A stretch of 64,000 nucleotides of DNA from Gammaproteobacteria bacterium (GTDB lineage Bacteria; Pseudomonadota; Gammaproteobacteria; GCA-001735895): contig JAOTXY010000002.1 of assembly GCA_029862125.1 (NCBI GenBank), positions 1-64,000 of the forward strand, given 5' to 3'. Shown piece by piece: positions 51,411 through 61,312 of this stretch. Made by a program: the position numbers and the translations under genes. Numbering within the stretch: the stretch's first letter is position 1; every line of letters begins with the position of its first letter. The notes beneath the pieces were generated by a model, which was not told where the DNA came from, did not search any database, and was given only the letters and a program-made list of their open reading frames with translations.

Positions 51411-52496
51411 ATGTCTCATATTTCCAAACCGGCCCACCGCGTCCGGTCAATAATCTTGGCTACTGGCCTTGCATCCGCTACTTTTGCAACCGGTATCGCA
51501 TCTGCCGAACCCGTGACAGTCGTCTCCTGGGGCGGGAGTTATGGTGCGGCGCAGGATGCAGCTCTTTTCAATGATGCATCAAAAAACTCCGGTATCGACA
51601 TAATCCGCGAATCGGGAGCAAGCATGTCAAAAACCTGCCTGCAGGTTGAGTCCGGTTCGGTCACCTGGGATCTAGTCGTCACCGGGTCGGGTGGTTCGGC
51701 TTCTGCTGCCGAAAAAGGCTGCCTGGAAAAGATTGATTACAGTGTCGTCGATGTTTCAGATTTCATCCCGGGTATGTATACCGATTACTGCGTTGGGACA
51801 GATGTGTTTGCCACAGTCATGGCCTGGAACACAGACAAATATGGTCAACCCGGTAGCGCAGGAGCGCCCAAAACATGGGCTGATTTCTGGGATGTTAAAA
51901 AATTCCCCGGTACACGTGCCTATCGTGCCAACAACGTCGACGGCGCGCTTGAACCAGCCCTGATGGCAGACGGTGTTCCGCCAGAGAAAGTATACGAAGT
52001 ACTTTCAACCAAAGAAGGCAAGATGCGTGCAATCAACAAGATACGCGAGTTGAAACCACACATCGCTGTTTTCTGGGGTTCCGGCGCGCAGCAAGCTCAA
52101 CTCATGAAGGATGCCGAGGTGGATATGATCACCGGTTGGAACGGTCGTTTCGATAATGCCAAGAAAGACGGTGCCAAGGTCGGTTATACCTTTAACCAGG
52201 CAATGTACGACTTTGACTGCATGGCAATGCCCAAGGGTGCACCAAACAAGGCCACCGCTATGAAGTTTTTAGCAGAAATTTCCAAGCCCGAATATCAGGC
52301 CAACCTGCCTTTTCATATCACTTACGGCCCAACCAATAAGAAAGCCTACGAGATGACCACGGCATCGAAGGAACTGATCGAATCTTTGCCTTCGCATCCC
52401 AATAATGTACCGATGATGTTGCCTATAGACCTGGCCTGGTATGCGAAACATAGAACCGAAGCGCTCGAAATGTACATGGAATTAATGAGCGAATAA
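51411..52496 (+). CDS. ABC transporter substrate-binding protein (polyamine type)
   Basis: 361 residues, signal peptide ending GIASA. Mature start EPVTVVSWGGSYGAAQDAAL and the PotD-like segments SWDL-type and WGSGAQQAQLMKDAEVDMIT place it in the spermidine/putrescine class. Periplasmic. It is the first gene of a four-gene operon; a strong hairpin follows, commonly seen after over-expressed binding proteins. Ligand inferred. Confidence 0.85.
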   Translation: MSHISKPAHRVRSIILATGLASATFATGIASAEPVTVVSWGGSYGAAQDAALFNDASKNSGIDIIRESGASMSKTCLQVESGSVTWDLVVTGSGGSASAAEKGCLEKIDYSVVDVSDFIPGMYTDYCVGTDVFATVMAWNTDKYGQPGSAGAPKTWADFWDVKKFPGTRAYRANNVDGALEPALMADGVPPEKVYEVLSTKEGKMRAINKIRELKPHIAVFWGSGAQQAQLMKDAEVDMITGWNGRFDNAKKDGAKVGYTFNQAMYDFDCMAMPKGAPNKATAMKFLAEISKPEYQANLPFHITYGPTNKKAYEMTTASKELIESLPSHPNNVPMMLPIDLAWYAKHRTEALEMYMELMSE

Positions 52497-52510
52497 CAAA
52501 GCGCAAGATG

Positions 52511-52535
52511 TGCCGGGCGGCCTCGCCGCCCGGCA
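52511..52535 (+). other. Strong hairpin after the substrate-binding gene
   Basis: TGCCGGGCGG-CCTCG-CCGCCCGGCA is a perfect 10-bp stem without a T-tract. It lies between the binding protein and the ATPase and likely protects the upstream message, giving excess binding protein. Confidence 0.75.
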
Positions 52536-52561
52536 ATGGTTTTCGAAGCAGAGGTTGTATC

Positions 52562-53683
52562 GTGTCCAGCCATCCCGATAGCGAGTCGTCAGGCGCATCG
52601 ACCGCATTGCCGATCCATATTCAGGGTTTGACCAAAAAATATGGGCAGATGTTTGCACTGGATTCTGTCGACCTGGAAGTCAAAAGTGGAGAATTCCTGA
52701 CCCTGTTAGGTCCATCCGGCTCGGGGAAAACAACATTGCTAATGGCCATAGCCGGATTTAACAGACCCGATGCGGGCAGCATACGATTTGGCGAAACCGA
52801 GGTCATCCTCACGCCACCGCATCAGCGTAATGTCGGCATGGTTTTTCAAAGCTACGCGTTATTTCCACACATGAGCGTCGCTGAAAATATTGCCTTCCCG
52901 CTAAAGCTTCGCGGTATTGCTGCAGCAGAAACTGCGCAGCGAGTCGAGGCTGCGCTGACTACGGTTCAACTGGACGGCCTTGGTGATCGTGACATCGAAC
53001 AGCTATCCGGAGGCCAACGTCAACGCGTCGCGCTGGCTCGTGCCTTTGTGTTTCGCCCACGTATTCTATTAATGGACGAGCCACTGTCGGCACTCGACAA
53101 AAAACTGCGCGAACAAATGCAAATCGAATTAAAACATTTGCATGAGCAACTCGGCGTCACCACTGTTTACGTCACCCATGATCAGCGCGAAGCCTTAACC
53201 ATGTCTGATCGAATCGTTGTAATCAATCATGGCAAACTCACCCAGATTGACACCCCGCACAACATTTATAACCATCCTGCCAACGCATTCGTTGCTGATT
53301 TTATCGGCGAGTCAACCATGTTGCCGTTAGAGCATGATGGTTCGGGCAAGCTTTTTTTCCAGGACCATTTGGTCGAAACCGATTTTAAAACCGATGCAGC
53401 CAGGAACTGGTCTTTGGTAATACGTCCCGAGAGACTGTTCATGGCTGATAAAAAAGCCGTCGATTCAGAGAAAGCAATTGTCTTCTCAGGTGTGGTTCGT
53501 GATTTCGTGTTTCAGGGTGAAACAGCATTTGCGTTGATGTCGATTAACGATAAGTACGATCTGGCTTTTCGCTTCGGTACCGATTCATCGTCTTCACAAA
53601 ATATATTGCAAGCCGGGGATCAGGTTTCGCTCGGCCTGAATCGAAGTGATGTCATCATTATCCCGCAGGGCGATGATTCGTGA
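52562..53683 (+). CDS. ABC transporter ATPase (PotA-like)
   Basis: About 373 residues. Walker A GPSGSGKTTLL, Q-loop VFQSYALFPH, signature LSGGQRQRVALARA, Walker B ILLMDEPLSALD, switch VTHDQREA, and a C-terminal TOBE-like region. I chose GTG 52562 because the preceding region is the hairpin and AGAGG precedes it. It ends with a four-base overlap with the first permease. Confidence 0.88.
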   Translation: MSSHPDSESSGASTALPIHIQGLTKKYGQMFALDSVDLEVKSGEFLTLLGPSGSGKTTLLMAIAGFNRPDAGSIRFGETEVILTPPHQRNVGMVFQSYALFPHMSVAENIAFPLKLRGIAAAETAQRVEAALTTVQLDGLGDRDIEQLSGGQRQRVALARAFVFRPRILLMDEPLSALDKKLREQMQIELKHLHEQLGVTTVYVTHDQREALTMSDRIVVINHGKLTQIDTPHNIYNHPANAFVADFIGESTMLPLEHDGSGKLFFQDHLVETDFKTDAARNWSLVIRPERLFMADKKAVDSEKAIVFSGVVRDFVFQGETAFALMSINDKYDLAFRFGTDSSSSQNILQAGDQVSLGLNRSDVIIIPQGDDS

Positions 53684-54582
53684 GCGCCTCAACTGCCAGC
53701 AAAACCGAAGGTATTAACGAAAAATTACTGCGAATCCAGGGAATTCGAGAACAACGCTTGTTACTAAGCCTGGCAACGCCCGCGGTGCTTGCCATAGTAG
53801 CCATCATTGTAATCCCGGTCGGTTGGTTATTTTATCTTTCGTTCACCGGCAGCAATGGGCACCTCTCACTCGAAAATTACCAGAGGATGATCGAATACAA
53901 GTCTTACGCGCGCGTTTTTGTCACCACGTTTCAGGTCAGTATTCTAACCACCTTGATCTGTATTCTGATCGGTTATCCGCTTGCCTATTTCCTCGCTATG
54001 CTACCACAGCGCCTGGCCGGTTTTTTCATGCTCGCGGTATTACTGCCGTTTTGGACTTCACTACTGGTTCGCACCTATGCCTGGCTTGTGCTATTGCAGA
54101 AAAACGGCATTCTGAATGACTTTGCGATGTCTGTAGGTTTATGGGATACACCGGTAAAGCTGGTGCATAACTTAACTGGCACGCTCATCGGCATGGCCCA
54201 TATCATGCTGCCGTTCCTGGTTTTACCGCTTTACGGCTCGATGCGAAAAATTCAACGCGACTTAATGCACGCGGCGGCCAATCTCGGCGCATCTCCGGTT
54301 CAGTCTTTCTGGAAAATCTATTTTCCATTGTCCATGTCGGGCATGGTGGCCGGGTCATTAATCGTGTTTGTGCTGTGTCTTGGATTTTATGTCACACCTG
54401 CGGTACTCGGCGGCGGGCGGGTCGTCATGGTCGCCACGCAAATCACCGCAATACTCGAAAATCAGTACAACTGGGGTGCGGCAAGCGCGCTCGGAGTCGT
54501 CTTGCTGATCGCAACCCTGGTTATTTTATACGCCGCGACAAAACTGATGAAACTAGACGCCGCGCTTTTTGGCAAACACTGA
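53680..54582 (+). CDS. ABC transporter permease (PotB-like)
   Basis: 300 residues, six membrane segments beginning VLAIVAIIVIPVGWLFYLSF and the EAA loop HAAANLGASPVQSFWKIYFP. GTGA overlap with the ATPase. Inner-membrane channel half, pairing with the next gene. Confidence 0.88.
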   Translation: MSASTASKTEGINEKLLRIQGIREQRLLLSLATPAVLAIVAIIVIPVGWLFYLSFTGSNGHLSLENYQRMIEYKSYARVFVTTFQVSILTTLICILIGYPLAYFLAMLPQRLAGFFMLAVLLPFWTSLLVRTYAWLVLLQKNGILNDFAMSVGLWDTPVKLVHNLTGTLIGMAHIMLPFLVLPLYGSMRKIQRDLMHAAANLGASPVQSFWKIYFPLSMSGMVAGSLIVFVLCLGFYVTPAVLGGGRVVMVATQITAILENQYNWGAASALGVVLLIATLVILYAATKLMKLDAALFGKH

Positions 54583-54583
54583 T

Positions 54584-55399
54584 ATGAACTGGCTCAAAAA
54601 ACCCGCTTCAGATACCCAGCTCACTCATGGCGACCGGCTATGGCTGTATTTTGTTGCGACAATCATCATGTTGCTGCTGGTTATCCCGACTTTCATCGTC
54701 ATACCGATGTCATTCTCCGAATCCCAGTACCTCGAATTCCCTCCAGAGCACTGGTCGGCGCGTTGGTACAATGTCTATTTCGAATCATCTAAATGGATGC
54801 GTGCTACGGTTACCTCGGTGCAGGTTGGCGTGCTTACCATGCTGGTGGCAACACCGATGGGTGTCATGGCAGCCTACGCGCTGTTTGTTTCCGGACACCG
54901 CGCAGCCAGAGCAATATTTGCCTTCCTCATCACACCGATGATCGTGCCGGTCATACTGATTGCGATTGGTGCCTTCTACGCGTACGGACGTGTCGGCCTT
55001 AATAATACGATCACTGGGCTGGTTCTGGCGCACGCGGTTCTGGCCACGCCGCTGGTTATGATCGTCATCACCTCGGCACTGCGAAACTATGACCTGAACC
55101 AGGAACGCGTCGCCAGAAGCCTGGGTGCAACCCGGTTAAAAGCTTTCTTCGTTATTACCTTGCCGCAAATTAAGTTTTCGATTGTGACTTCAGCGCTGCT
55201 GGCGTTTCTGACCTCTTTTGACGAGGTTATTATTGCGATATTTGTTTCTGGTGGCGTAAACGCAACGCTGACAAAGCATATGTTCAGTTCGCTGCGTGAT
55301 TTTATCGACCCAACAATAGCCGCCATTTCCACGATTATGATCCTGGTTTCAACAACGCTTTTGCTGGCAACCCAATTTATTGGATCACGTCAAAAGTAA
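54584..55399 (+). CDS. ABC transporter permease (PotC-like)
   Basis: About 271 residues, six membrane segments starting LYFVATIIMLLLVIPTFIVI and the EAA loop RVARSLGATRLKAFFVITLP. The ATG at 54584 is one base after the previous stop; a TTG at 54569 overlaps. Completes the transporter. Confidence 0.87.
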   Translation: MNWLKKPASDTQLTHGDRLWLYFVATIIMLLLVIPTFIVIPMSFSESQYLEFPPEHWSARWYNVYFESSKWMRATVTSVQVGVLTMLVATPMGVMAAYALFVSGHRAARAIFAFLITPMIVPVILIAIGAFYAYGRVGLNNTITGLVLAHAVLATPLVMIVITSALRNYDLNQERVARSLGATRLKAFFVITLPQIKFSIVTSALLAFLTSFDEVIIAIFVSGGVNATLTKHMFSSLRDFIDPTIAAISTIMILVSTTLLLATQFIGSRQK

Positions 55400-55435
55400 C
55401 CTTACCCGGGTTAAACAGTAGCTCCCCGGGAGAAA

Positions 55436-55511
<76 letters not shown>

Positions 55512-55564
55512 GTCTACTCGTCTAATCATACTACATGAGCAGCAACTACGATCTGGATTGCTTG

Positions 55565-56662
55565 TCAGCCAGGAATGGTCACATGCACATTCCAGCCGTG
55601 GCGGTCCTCCAATTTTCCGTACTGGATACCGGTAAGTTCATCGTAAAGCCGCAGCGTTAACTCGCCCGGGGGCGCCGTAGCCACCTGGAATATCTCCCCC
55701 TTGAAACCGATACTGGCAACGGGGCATATTACGGCCGCTGTGCCCGCTCCGAACACTTCCACCAGCGTCCCGGAACGAAAAGCTGTCACCACTTCATCGA
55801 TGGAGATGCGGCGTTCTTCCACGGCAATACCCCAATCTGCAAGCAGGGTAAGAGCGCTATCGCGCACAACGCCCGGTAGAATCGAGCCACCCAGGGGCGG
55901 AGTGACCACGTTGTCGCCAATTTTGAAGAAAATATTCATCGCACCAACCTCTTCCACGTAGCGGTGCTCATTGCCGTCCAGCCACAATACCTGGTCAAAA
56001 CCCTGCTTCTGGCTTTCTGAACCCGGCAGCAGGCTGGCGGCATAGTTGGCAGCCGTCTTGGCAGCGCCCAGCCCGCCGATGCTGGCAGCGCGGGTAAACC
56101 GATCTTCCACCCGCAACGACACGCCTTTTTGCAGGTTGGTGAAATAGCTGCCTACCGGCGCAGTCATGATCATAAAACGATAACTGTCAGCGGCGCGCAC
56201 CTCCAGGGTAGCTTCGGTACCGATCACAAGGGGTCGCACATATAGCGAATGACCCCATTGCGACGGAAGCCAACCGTGATCCAGCTCTATCAATTGCCGG
56301 GTGGCATGGATCATAATTTCGTTTAACTCATCGAGGGCCATGATCGGAATGCACAGCCGTTGACAGGAATCGTGCAGTCGTCGGGCGTTCATATCGGGGC
56401 GGAAGATACGTACACTGCCATCCAGCCCACGAAAGGCCTTGAAACCGTCAAATACGGTTTGCCCGTAATGCAGCATCCCAACCCCGGGCTCCAGCGCAAG
56501 TGCCTGGTAGGGATGAATTTCAGGATTCTTCCAGGCGCCCTCCTCGTAAACCATGCTGAACATATGGTCGGAAAAAACACCGCCAAAGCTGAGTTCGTCA
56601 AAGTTGACCTGAGGCAGCCGGCTTTGCTCCACCAGCGTTACCGGGAAGTTTGATAATTGCAT
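55565..56662 (-). CDS. ilvE: Branched-chain amino acid aminotransferase
   Basis: About 365 residues, the long BCAT form. Markers: LEPGVGMLHYGQTVFDGFKA, IGGLGAAKTAANYAASLL with the PLP-binding Lys in GAAKTAANY, VLWLDGNEHRYVEEVGAMNI and GTLVEVFGAGTAAV. Cytoplasmic; last step of Val, Leu and Ile synthesis. ATG 56662; a longer frame has no support. Convergent with nothing close; divergent from the antiporter gene. Confidence 0.9.
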   Translation of the reverse strand: MQLSNFPVTLVEQSRLPQVNFDELSFGGVFSDHMFSMVYEEGAWKNPEIHPYQALALEPGVGMLHYGQTVFDGFKAFRGLDGSVRIFRPDMNARRLHDSCQRLCIPIMALDELNEIMIHATRQLIELDHGWLPSQWGHSLYVRPLVIGTEATLEVRAADSYRFMIMTAPVGSYFTNLQKGVSLRVEDRFTRAASIGGLGAAKTAANYAASLLPGSESQKQGFDQVLWLDGNEHRYVEEVGAMNIFFKIGDNVVTPPLGGSILPGVVRDSALTLLADWGIAVEERRISIDEVVTAFRSGTLVEVFGAGTAAVICPVASIGFKGEIFQVATAPPGELTLRLYDELTGIQYGKLEDRHGWNVHVTIPG

Positions 56663-56835
56663 CTTTGTCGACCTTTCGATTGTAACCCTTGAAAACAGCA
56701 GCAAGGACTGCCGCAAACGCGGGATGGTAACAGACCTGCCCTCGACTCGCATCGCAATACATTGTCGCGACGCTGACCTCGCTACAATGCCCGGTGAAAT
56801 GGTATGACGCAGCTCGTTACCGCTAATATCGCAGC

Positions 56836-56849
56836 TTGATCTAAATCAA
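56836..56849. promoter_or_regulatory. Second perfect FNR box, in the antiporter/ilvE gap
   Basis: TTGAT-CTAA-ATCAA equals the FNR consensus. It lies in a 301-base divergent gap, about 115 bases before the antiporter ATG, and a TATTAT -10 at 56877-56882 fits activation in that direction. No gene is in the gap. Confidence 0.65.
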
Positions 56850-56963
56850 TAATTCGGTTTTTACAAGGTTTAACCTTATTATGTAAGCTTAATTGCTTGG
56901 GGGATACATCCAGATCATGGGCCGCACCGCTATTGTAAAGCTCACCGCAGTGAGTAAATAACC

Positions 56964-59489
56964 ATGCCGGCTTCTGAGATCGTCTTTGTATTGGTGGTAC
57001 TGCTGGGCATAGCCATGGTGGTTACCGGTACCTGTCGTAACCTGCCGGTTCCGTTCACGGTAATTCTGGTGCTGATTGGCATGCTGCTGGGTTACCTGTC
57101 CCATGTGCTGCATTTCATGGAACCTCTACAGGGATTTACCTTAAGCCCTGAAATCATGTTATTCGTGTTTCTACCCGCGCTGATATTTGAATCCGGGTTC
57201 GCGCTGGACGCGCGCCAGATGATCAAGGATCTGCCACCGATACTGATTCTCGCCATTCCCGCGATGCTCATGTCCACCTTCGTTGTCGGCCTGGGGGTCT
57301 GGTGGGCACTGGATATCAAACTCATTGTTGCGCTGGTATTCGGGGCATTAATCTCTGCCACCGACCCGGTCGCGGTGGTCGCACTGTTTAAAGAACTGGG
57401 TGCGCCCAACCGCCTGAATGTCCTGGTCGAGGGCGAATCCCTGCTGAACGACGCTACCGCCATCGTGGCTTTTTCGATTTTACTCGGTATAGCCGTCGAG
57501 GGCGGCGGCATCAGCTGGTCCGATGCCGATAATATATTCCTGGATTTTCTCAGGGTGTTTATCGGCGGCGCCCTGTTCGGTGCTTTCCTGGGATTCGTGG
57601 TCTGCGAATTGTTATATCGAATGCATAGCGGGATCAGCGTTATTCTGACGTCATCGATCATCATCGCCTACGCCAGCTTCGTCATTGCCGAGCACGCATT
57701 CCACGTGTCGGGTGTCATGGCCGTGGTGGGGTCGGCAATTGCCCTGAGGCGATTCGGCGTAACGCGGTTTCGCCAGGATACCACCCATTCCATCCACGAG
57801 GTCTGGGAGGTTATCGCCCTGTCCTGTAATTCGCTGCTGTTTTTACTGGTCGGCTTATCGATCAGCATCGTCACGCTTTTTAGCCAGCTGGGGCCTATAG
57901 CCATTGCGATCGCTTTAGTATTGAGCGCACGGGCACTGTCGATTTATAGCATTGTTCCGCTGGCGGTAAAGTGGTTTAAGCTGCCACACATCAGCATGGG
58001 CGAGCGTCACATCATGTGGTGGGGCGGCCTCAAGGGCGGCCTCGCTATTGCCGTGGTGCTTTCAATCCCCAGCGACCTGCCGGAGCGCCAGTTCCTGTTC
58101 GAGGTCACGCTCGGAGTGGTGTTGTTTACGCTGTTGATCAGCGCACCCACGATACGCCCGCTGATGCATTTTCTCGGCTTAAACGAGTTTTCCAGGGGGG
58201 AAGAACTGGAGTACCGAAACTCGCTGCAGGGAGCCGAAGAAACTTCTCAGAAATATTTGGCAAACTTGGCCGCGAGCAAGATTGTTCCCAGGGGCACGCT
58301 TACTCCCTTGCAGGACCAGATTCATCAAACCTTTTCCAGTGGTAGCGACGAGGACGAAACAAAAGCGCATGAGAACGACGAATATTTTGCCGAATTCAGG
58401 GCTTATCGGGTGGAACGCGAATCATTAAAATCGCTCTACGAGACTGGCGTTATCAGCCAGTATATTTATCTCGATATGAACAACCGGTTGCATGCCGTGC
58501 AGGAATCGCTGCGCCTGGGTGAAGCCGGGATTGGAGAAGTCGACGAGTCGGAGGAACTCACCCTGTTTCAACGACTCGAGATATTCGTGCTGGGTAAAAT
58601 TCGTGAAAAATCCTGGCTCGCCGGGTGGCTTTCGAAATACCAGGAACAGAGAACAGTGCACCGGGTGCAACGCAACCTGGCGCATATCCTGTTAAGCGAC
58701 GACGTCATAGCAATGCTTGGCCGGCAGGATGATTTGCTTGAAGACGTCAGCAACAGCGTGATATCTGCCTACGAGGATCGAAAAAAATACTACCGTAAAC
58801 AGCTGAAACAAATCAGGAAATATTATCCAACATACTACATGCAATTTCTCGAACGACTCACGACCCGGTCGATGATCAACAGCGGCTGGAACCGGATAAA
58901 GTCCGAGTTTGCACATGGTGATCTCTCTGCCAAGGGCTTCAACCTTGTACAGTCCAAGGTAGAAGCGATTTTGGCAGAGGTCGACGAGTCACCGCTGATT
59001 TTCTCGAAAACGGTTAGCTCCATATCCGAATACCTGGAAGATATTGACCTGTTTCACGATTTAACCGACAAGGATTTTGCCTTCCTCGAGAAGAATGCTT
59101 CGATAGTCACGTATTTAGCCGGTGATACCATCATGGGCCGCTTTGAAACGGGTATAGATTTCTACGTGCTGGTCGACGGCAAGGCGACCGTCTGGATCAA
59201 GGACGCATTCAGTCGCGAGCAGTTCATGGCGGAGTTGCTGAAGGGGGACTTTATGGGTGAATCCGGTTTGCTGGCCAAGCAAAAAAACCGTAAACATCAC
59301 CGCAGCGCCACGATAAAGGCGGAAACACCCTGTACCCTGATCAGGATCTCACCCGATACCATGTCGCGGATCCTGTGGAAGTACCCGCAAATCCTGAACA
59401 CCATACGAGACATCAATGAGGCCCGTTTAAGCGTACGTCCGAAGAGCACCGATGAACTGCGTGTCTACAAACCCCATAAAAAGCATTAA
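56964..59489 (+). CDS. CPA1-type Na+/H+ antiporter with C-terminal cNMP-binding domain
   Basis: 841 residues. The first ~400 are a twelve-segment antiporter (LVLIGMLLGYLSH; EGESLLNDATAIVAF, the ND motif; GGLKGGLAIAVVLSIP). A long cytoplasmic helix region follows (to about residue 690), and a CNB-like beta-roll from about 690-820 (FAFLEKNASIVTYLAGDTIM; GKATVWIKDAF; GDFMGESGLLA). The plan resembles plant SOS1. It may couple ion exchange to a cyclic nucleotide. FNR box upstream. Confidence 0.88.
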   Translation: MPASEIVFVLVVLLGIAMVVTGTCRNLPVPFTVILVLIGMLLGYLSHVLHFMEPLQGFTLSPEIMLFVFLPALIFESGFALDARQMIKDLPPILILAIPAMLMSTFVVGLGVWWALDIKLIVALVFGALISATDPVAVVALFKELGAPNRLNVLVEGESLLNDATAIVAFSILLGIAVEGGGISWSDADNIFLDFLRVFIGGALFGAFLGFVVCELLYRMHSGISVILTSSIIIAYASFVIAEHAFHVSGVMAVVGSAIALRRFGVTRFRQDTTHSIHEVWEVIALSCNSLLFLLVGLSISIVTLFSQLGPIAIAIALVLSARALSIYSIVPLAVKWFKLPHISMGERHIMWWGGLKGGLAIAVVLSIPSDLPERQFLFEVTLGVVLFTLLISAPTIRPLMHFLGLNEFSRGEELEYRNSLQGAEETSQKYLANLAASKIVPRGTLTPLQDQIHQTFSSGSDEDETKAHENDEYFAEFRAYRVERESLKSLYETGVISQYIYLDMNNRLHAVQESLRLGEAGIGEVDESEELTLFQRLEIFVLGKIREKSWLAGWLSKYQEQRTVHRVQRNLAHILLSDDVIAMLGRQDDLLEDVSNSVISAYEDRKKYYRKQLKQIRKYYPTYYMQFLERLTTRSMINSGWNRIKSEFAHGDLSAKGFNLVQSKVEAILAEVDESPLIFSKTVSSISEYLEDIDLFHDLTDKDFAFLEKNASIVTYLAGDTIMGRFETGIDFYVLVDGKATVWIKDAFSREQFMAELLKGDFMGESGLLAKQKNRKHHRSATIKAETPCTLIRISPDTMSRILWKYPQILNTIRDINEARLSVRPKSTDELRVYKPHKKH

Positions 59490-59539
59490 CAACGAATAAG
59501 ATCAGGAGACCGGTTTAAAAAAAGATCGCGGTTTTATCA

Positions 59540-61303
59540 TCAGGCGATACCCGGGTTGCCGGCCACGTTTTTAATTTTCGGGGTGTTCAACTTCTTGATG
59601 CGCGCGATATCCTCGCGGCGCAGGTAGTCTGCAACCACGTCCCAGATCGGCGCACCCGGTGACTCCGAACCCACGGTGGCCCAACCGGCCACCTTGTAAT
59701 TCTTAGCCGCTTCAATGCGGCTACCATCGTCGAGCTGCATGTCTGCGATTCTCTCGCCGGCGCCGGCACCCGGATCGATACTGTAATCGAGGCCGCCGAG
59801 GCGAACCATGTCACCGCCCTGCTGGTAGTAAGGATCCTTGTTGAACAGGTTGTCGGCAACGTCTTCGAGAATCAGTTTGATGTTTTCACCGGTCATTTCA
59901 CGCACGTAGGTTTCGGGATAGGTAATGCAGGTTTGGTCCATGACGTGTTCCATCGTGATTGCTTGTCCCGACAACACGGTGGTACCCCAGCGGAATCCCG
60001 GGGACAGCGATATCTGTGCATCGCCCTCGACCCGCAGGGCATCGCAGATCACCTGGTCAAAGGTGCCGTTAAAATTCCCACGTCGAAACAACAGGTTTTC
60101 AGCAATAGTTAGCTCCTCTTGCAACTTCGGCAGGTAAGGCTTGCGGACCTTTTCCACATAAGCGGACATTTCAGCATCCGCATCGAGTAAATTTGAGAAA
60201 ACCGGCAATAAGCGATAACGAAAATCGCGCAGCTTCTTACCCTTGTAATCCATATCCATAACACCCAGGAACTTGCCGTTGGAACCCGCGTTGGTAACCA
60301 GTGTTTTGCCTCCCGGGTTCGATACGGGTATCGCAGCCGGCACACCATCATGCGTATGACCACCAAATATCGCGTCGATGCCACTGACTCGAGAAGCCAT
60401 CTTGAGGTCCACGTCCATACCGTTGTGTGACAGCACGATCAATCCATCGGGGCTTTCCTCGTCGCGTGCCTGCTCGACGATTTCCTGCATATCGCCTTCG
60501 TTGATGCCAAAGGTCCAGTCCGGGATAAATCGTTGCGGATTTGCGATCGGCGTATACGGAAACGACTGACCGACCACGGCAATGCGCAAATCCCCCATTT
60601 CCCGAATCGTGTAGGGCTTGAAGACATGCCCGCTGTCTTCATTGAAGTCACCCAGATCGGCAAGCTCATAATCAAACAGTGCATCTTCCTTGACCTTGCA
60701 ATTCTGGCTGACGAATTCGCCAGCGAAAATCTCGGCATTGTCGAGGATTTCAGTCGCCAGGTAGGTAAATTCCCAGTGACCGGTCATGACATCAACCCCG
60801 AGTAAATTACAGGCCTCGACCATATCCCGACCCCGGGTCCAGAACGCGGTACCCGAACCCTGCCAGGTATCCCCGCCATCGAGCAGTAACGAGCGCCCCT
60901 GCGCATATTCCGCACGCAACTTCTTGACCAGGGTTGCGAGGTGGGCAAAGCCACCAACCTTGCCAAAGGTGCGCGCGGCTTCCTGAAAATTGATGTAGGT
61001 ATAGGCGTGCTCCTCGATACCGCCATGCGCAATGCCGTACTGTTTGACCAGGTTTTTACCAACCAGGTGCGGCGCCTTACCGAAAGCGTCGCCGATGCCG
61101 AGATTGACACTGGGCTCACGGAAATAAATCGGGTTAAGCTGGGCATGACAATCGGTGAAGTGCAGGATGCGCGCATTGCCGAAGGCAGGCATATCATAGA
61201 GCCTGGAATCCTCGCTGCTGGCCGAAAATCCAGCTCCGGGAAACAGTCCTGCAGCACCGGCAAGGCCCAGCAGCCTGATAAATTCTCTACGGTTTAAGTT
61301 CAT
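59540..61303 (-). CDS. soxB: SoxB, sulfate thiohydrolase
   Basis: 587 residues. Tat signal RREFIRLLGLAGAAGLFPGA; metallophosphatase-type motifs LHFTDCHAQLNP, LDGGDTWQGSG, GHWEF, SHNGMDVD and GGHTHDG. SoxB hydrolyses sulfate from SoxY-bound intermediates with two Mn ions. GAGGGGG precedes the ATG. It is 37 kb from soxXYZA, and is placed 9 bases after gph. Confidence 0.95.
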   Translation of the reverse strand: MNLNRREFIRLLGLAGAAGLFPGAGFSASSEDSRLYDMPAFGNARILHFTDCHAQLNPIYFREPSVNLGIGDAFGKAPHLVGKNLVKQYGIAHGGIEEHAYTYINFQEAARTFGKVGGFAHLATLVKKLRAEYAQGRSLLLDGGDTWQGSGTAFWTRGRDMVEACNLLGVDVMTGHWEFTYLATEILDNAEIFAGEFVSQNCKVKEDALFDYELADLGDFNEDSGHVFKPYTIREMGDLRIAVVGQSFPYTPIANPQRFIPDWTFGINEGDMQEIVEQARDEESPDGLIVLSHNGMDVDLKMASRVSGIDAIFGGHTHDGVPAAIPVSNPGGKTLVTNAGSNGKFLGVMDMDYKGKKLRDFRYRLLPVFSNLLDADAEMSAYVEKVRKPYLPKLQEELTIAENLLFRRGNFNGTFDQVICDALRVEGDAQISLSPGFRWGTTVLSGQAITMEHVMDQTCITYPETYVREMTGENIKLILEDVADNLFNKDPYYQQGGDMVRLGGLDYSIDPGAGAGERIADMQLDDGSRIEAAKNYKVAGWATVGSESPGAPIWDVVADYLRREDIARIKKLNTPKIKNVAGNPGIA

Positions 61304-61312
61304 AACGCCCCC

